Made by a program: the position numbers and the translations under genes
Origin: a virus
DNA: 59,782 nucleotides
IMG/VR virus record: IMGVR_UViG_3300008117_000092
Location: 1-59,782 of that record
Strand: one strand, 5' to 3'
Notes under the pieces: model-generated
Seen by the model: the letters and a program-made list of their open reading frames with translations, nothing else
Database searches by the model: none
What the model was told of the DNA's origin: nothing
Shown: positions 59,720-59,782 of the stretch, piece after piece
Layout: each line of letters opens with the position of its first letter
Numbering within the stretch: the first letter of the stretch is position 1

Positions 59720-59782
59720 ATGAAACACAACTATCTAAACAACAGAGACATTTTAAAAGAAATACACAAAAGCAAACTCACG
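59720..59782 (+). CDS. 5' part of a divergent gene (runs off the end)
   Basis: The ATG at 59720 is preceded by AAAGGAA (59709-59715), a good Shine-Dalgarno sequence, with 4-5 bases between. The visible 21 residues start MKHNYLNNRDILKEIHKSKL. It points away from the virion module, with 62 bases between the two start codons that must hold both promoters. The N-terminus is helical and basic. It resembles the start of short conserved proteins in aquatic T4-like phages, but too little is present to name it. Confidence 0.6.
   Translation, partial: MKHNYLNNRDILKEIHKSKLT

Noticed and set aside
1-59782. CRISPR arrays, tRNA genes, integrase, attachment sites or insertion sequences
   Set aside because: No direct repeat/spacer series, no cloverleaf-like sequence and no transposase or integrase motifs were seen; a tRNA scan would be needed to be certain.

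Overview
The window looks like part of the genome of a large, AT-rich T4-like (contractile-tail) phage. The main evidence is a contiguous baseplate and tail module with recognisable relatives of T4 gp48, gp53, gp5, gp25 and gp6, followed by a 4423-residue protein, tail fibres, and phage nucleotide-metabolism genes (dihydrofolate reductase, thymidylate synthase, dCMP deaminase). Genes are packed with ATGA/TAATG overlaps, almost no intergenic DNA exists, and ATAAATA late-promoter-like motifs precede several virion genes. No tRNA, rRNA, CRISPR, integrase, transposase, terminase or photosynthesis gene was seen. The gene set resembles T4-like phages of aquatic bacteria; the host cannot be fixed from the sequence.

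Layout. (1) 1-7120, + strand: the end of a MoxR-type AAA+ ATPase, its VWA/metallopeptidase-like partner behind a strong sigma70-type promoter, a run of small unknown genes, then DHFR, ThyA, a small unknown gene and an SDR-family nucleotide-sugar epimerase/dehydratase. (2) 7111-8211, +: a DegT-type sugar aminotransferase. (3) 8189-29741, mostly - strand: an accessory block of about 21.5 kb with glycosyltransferase-like proteins, a NodU/CmcH carbamoyltransferase, an HxGH nucleotidyltransferase plus a stand-alone copy of its N-terminal domain, an APS-kinase-like P-loop kinase, four SGNH-hydrolase-like proteins, five tandem-family twitch/SPASM-type radical SAM proteins, and a 2-oxoglutarate oxygenase-like protein. 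One + gene (10008-11207) is embedded in it. (4) 29751-29784: a terminator hairpin. (5) 29805-59657, - strand: the virion module, transcribed from tail-tube cap through hub, wedge, giant protein and fibres. (6) 59720-end: the start of a divergent + gene.

How the parts may work together. DHFR, ThyA and dCMP deaminase would raise dTMP supply. The epimerase, aminotransferase, nucleotidyltransferase, kinase, carbamoyltransferase, glycosyltransferases and SGNH proteins read as a sugar-building and glycan-decorating set. The five radical SAM proteins and the oxygenase lie inside that set, so they probably modify the same product or a protein carrying it. The product is unknown: it may be a virion glycan or a remodelled host surface. 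This block is the best candidate for an undescribed system.

Most notable details: a 33-residue basic gene hidden at 15606-15707; an apparent one-base frameshift near the 3' end of the gp5-like gene; seven FG-GAP-like blades in the giant protein; an ILEI/PANDER-like domain inside a glycine-rich fibre; and two divergent genes whose start codons share one CATG. No stretch longer than 300 bases lacks a gene.
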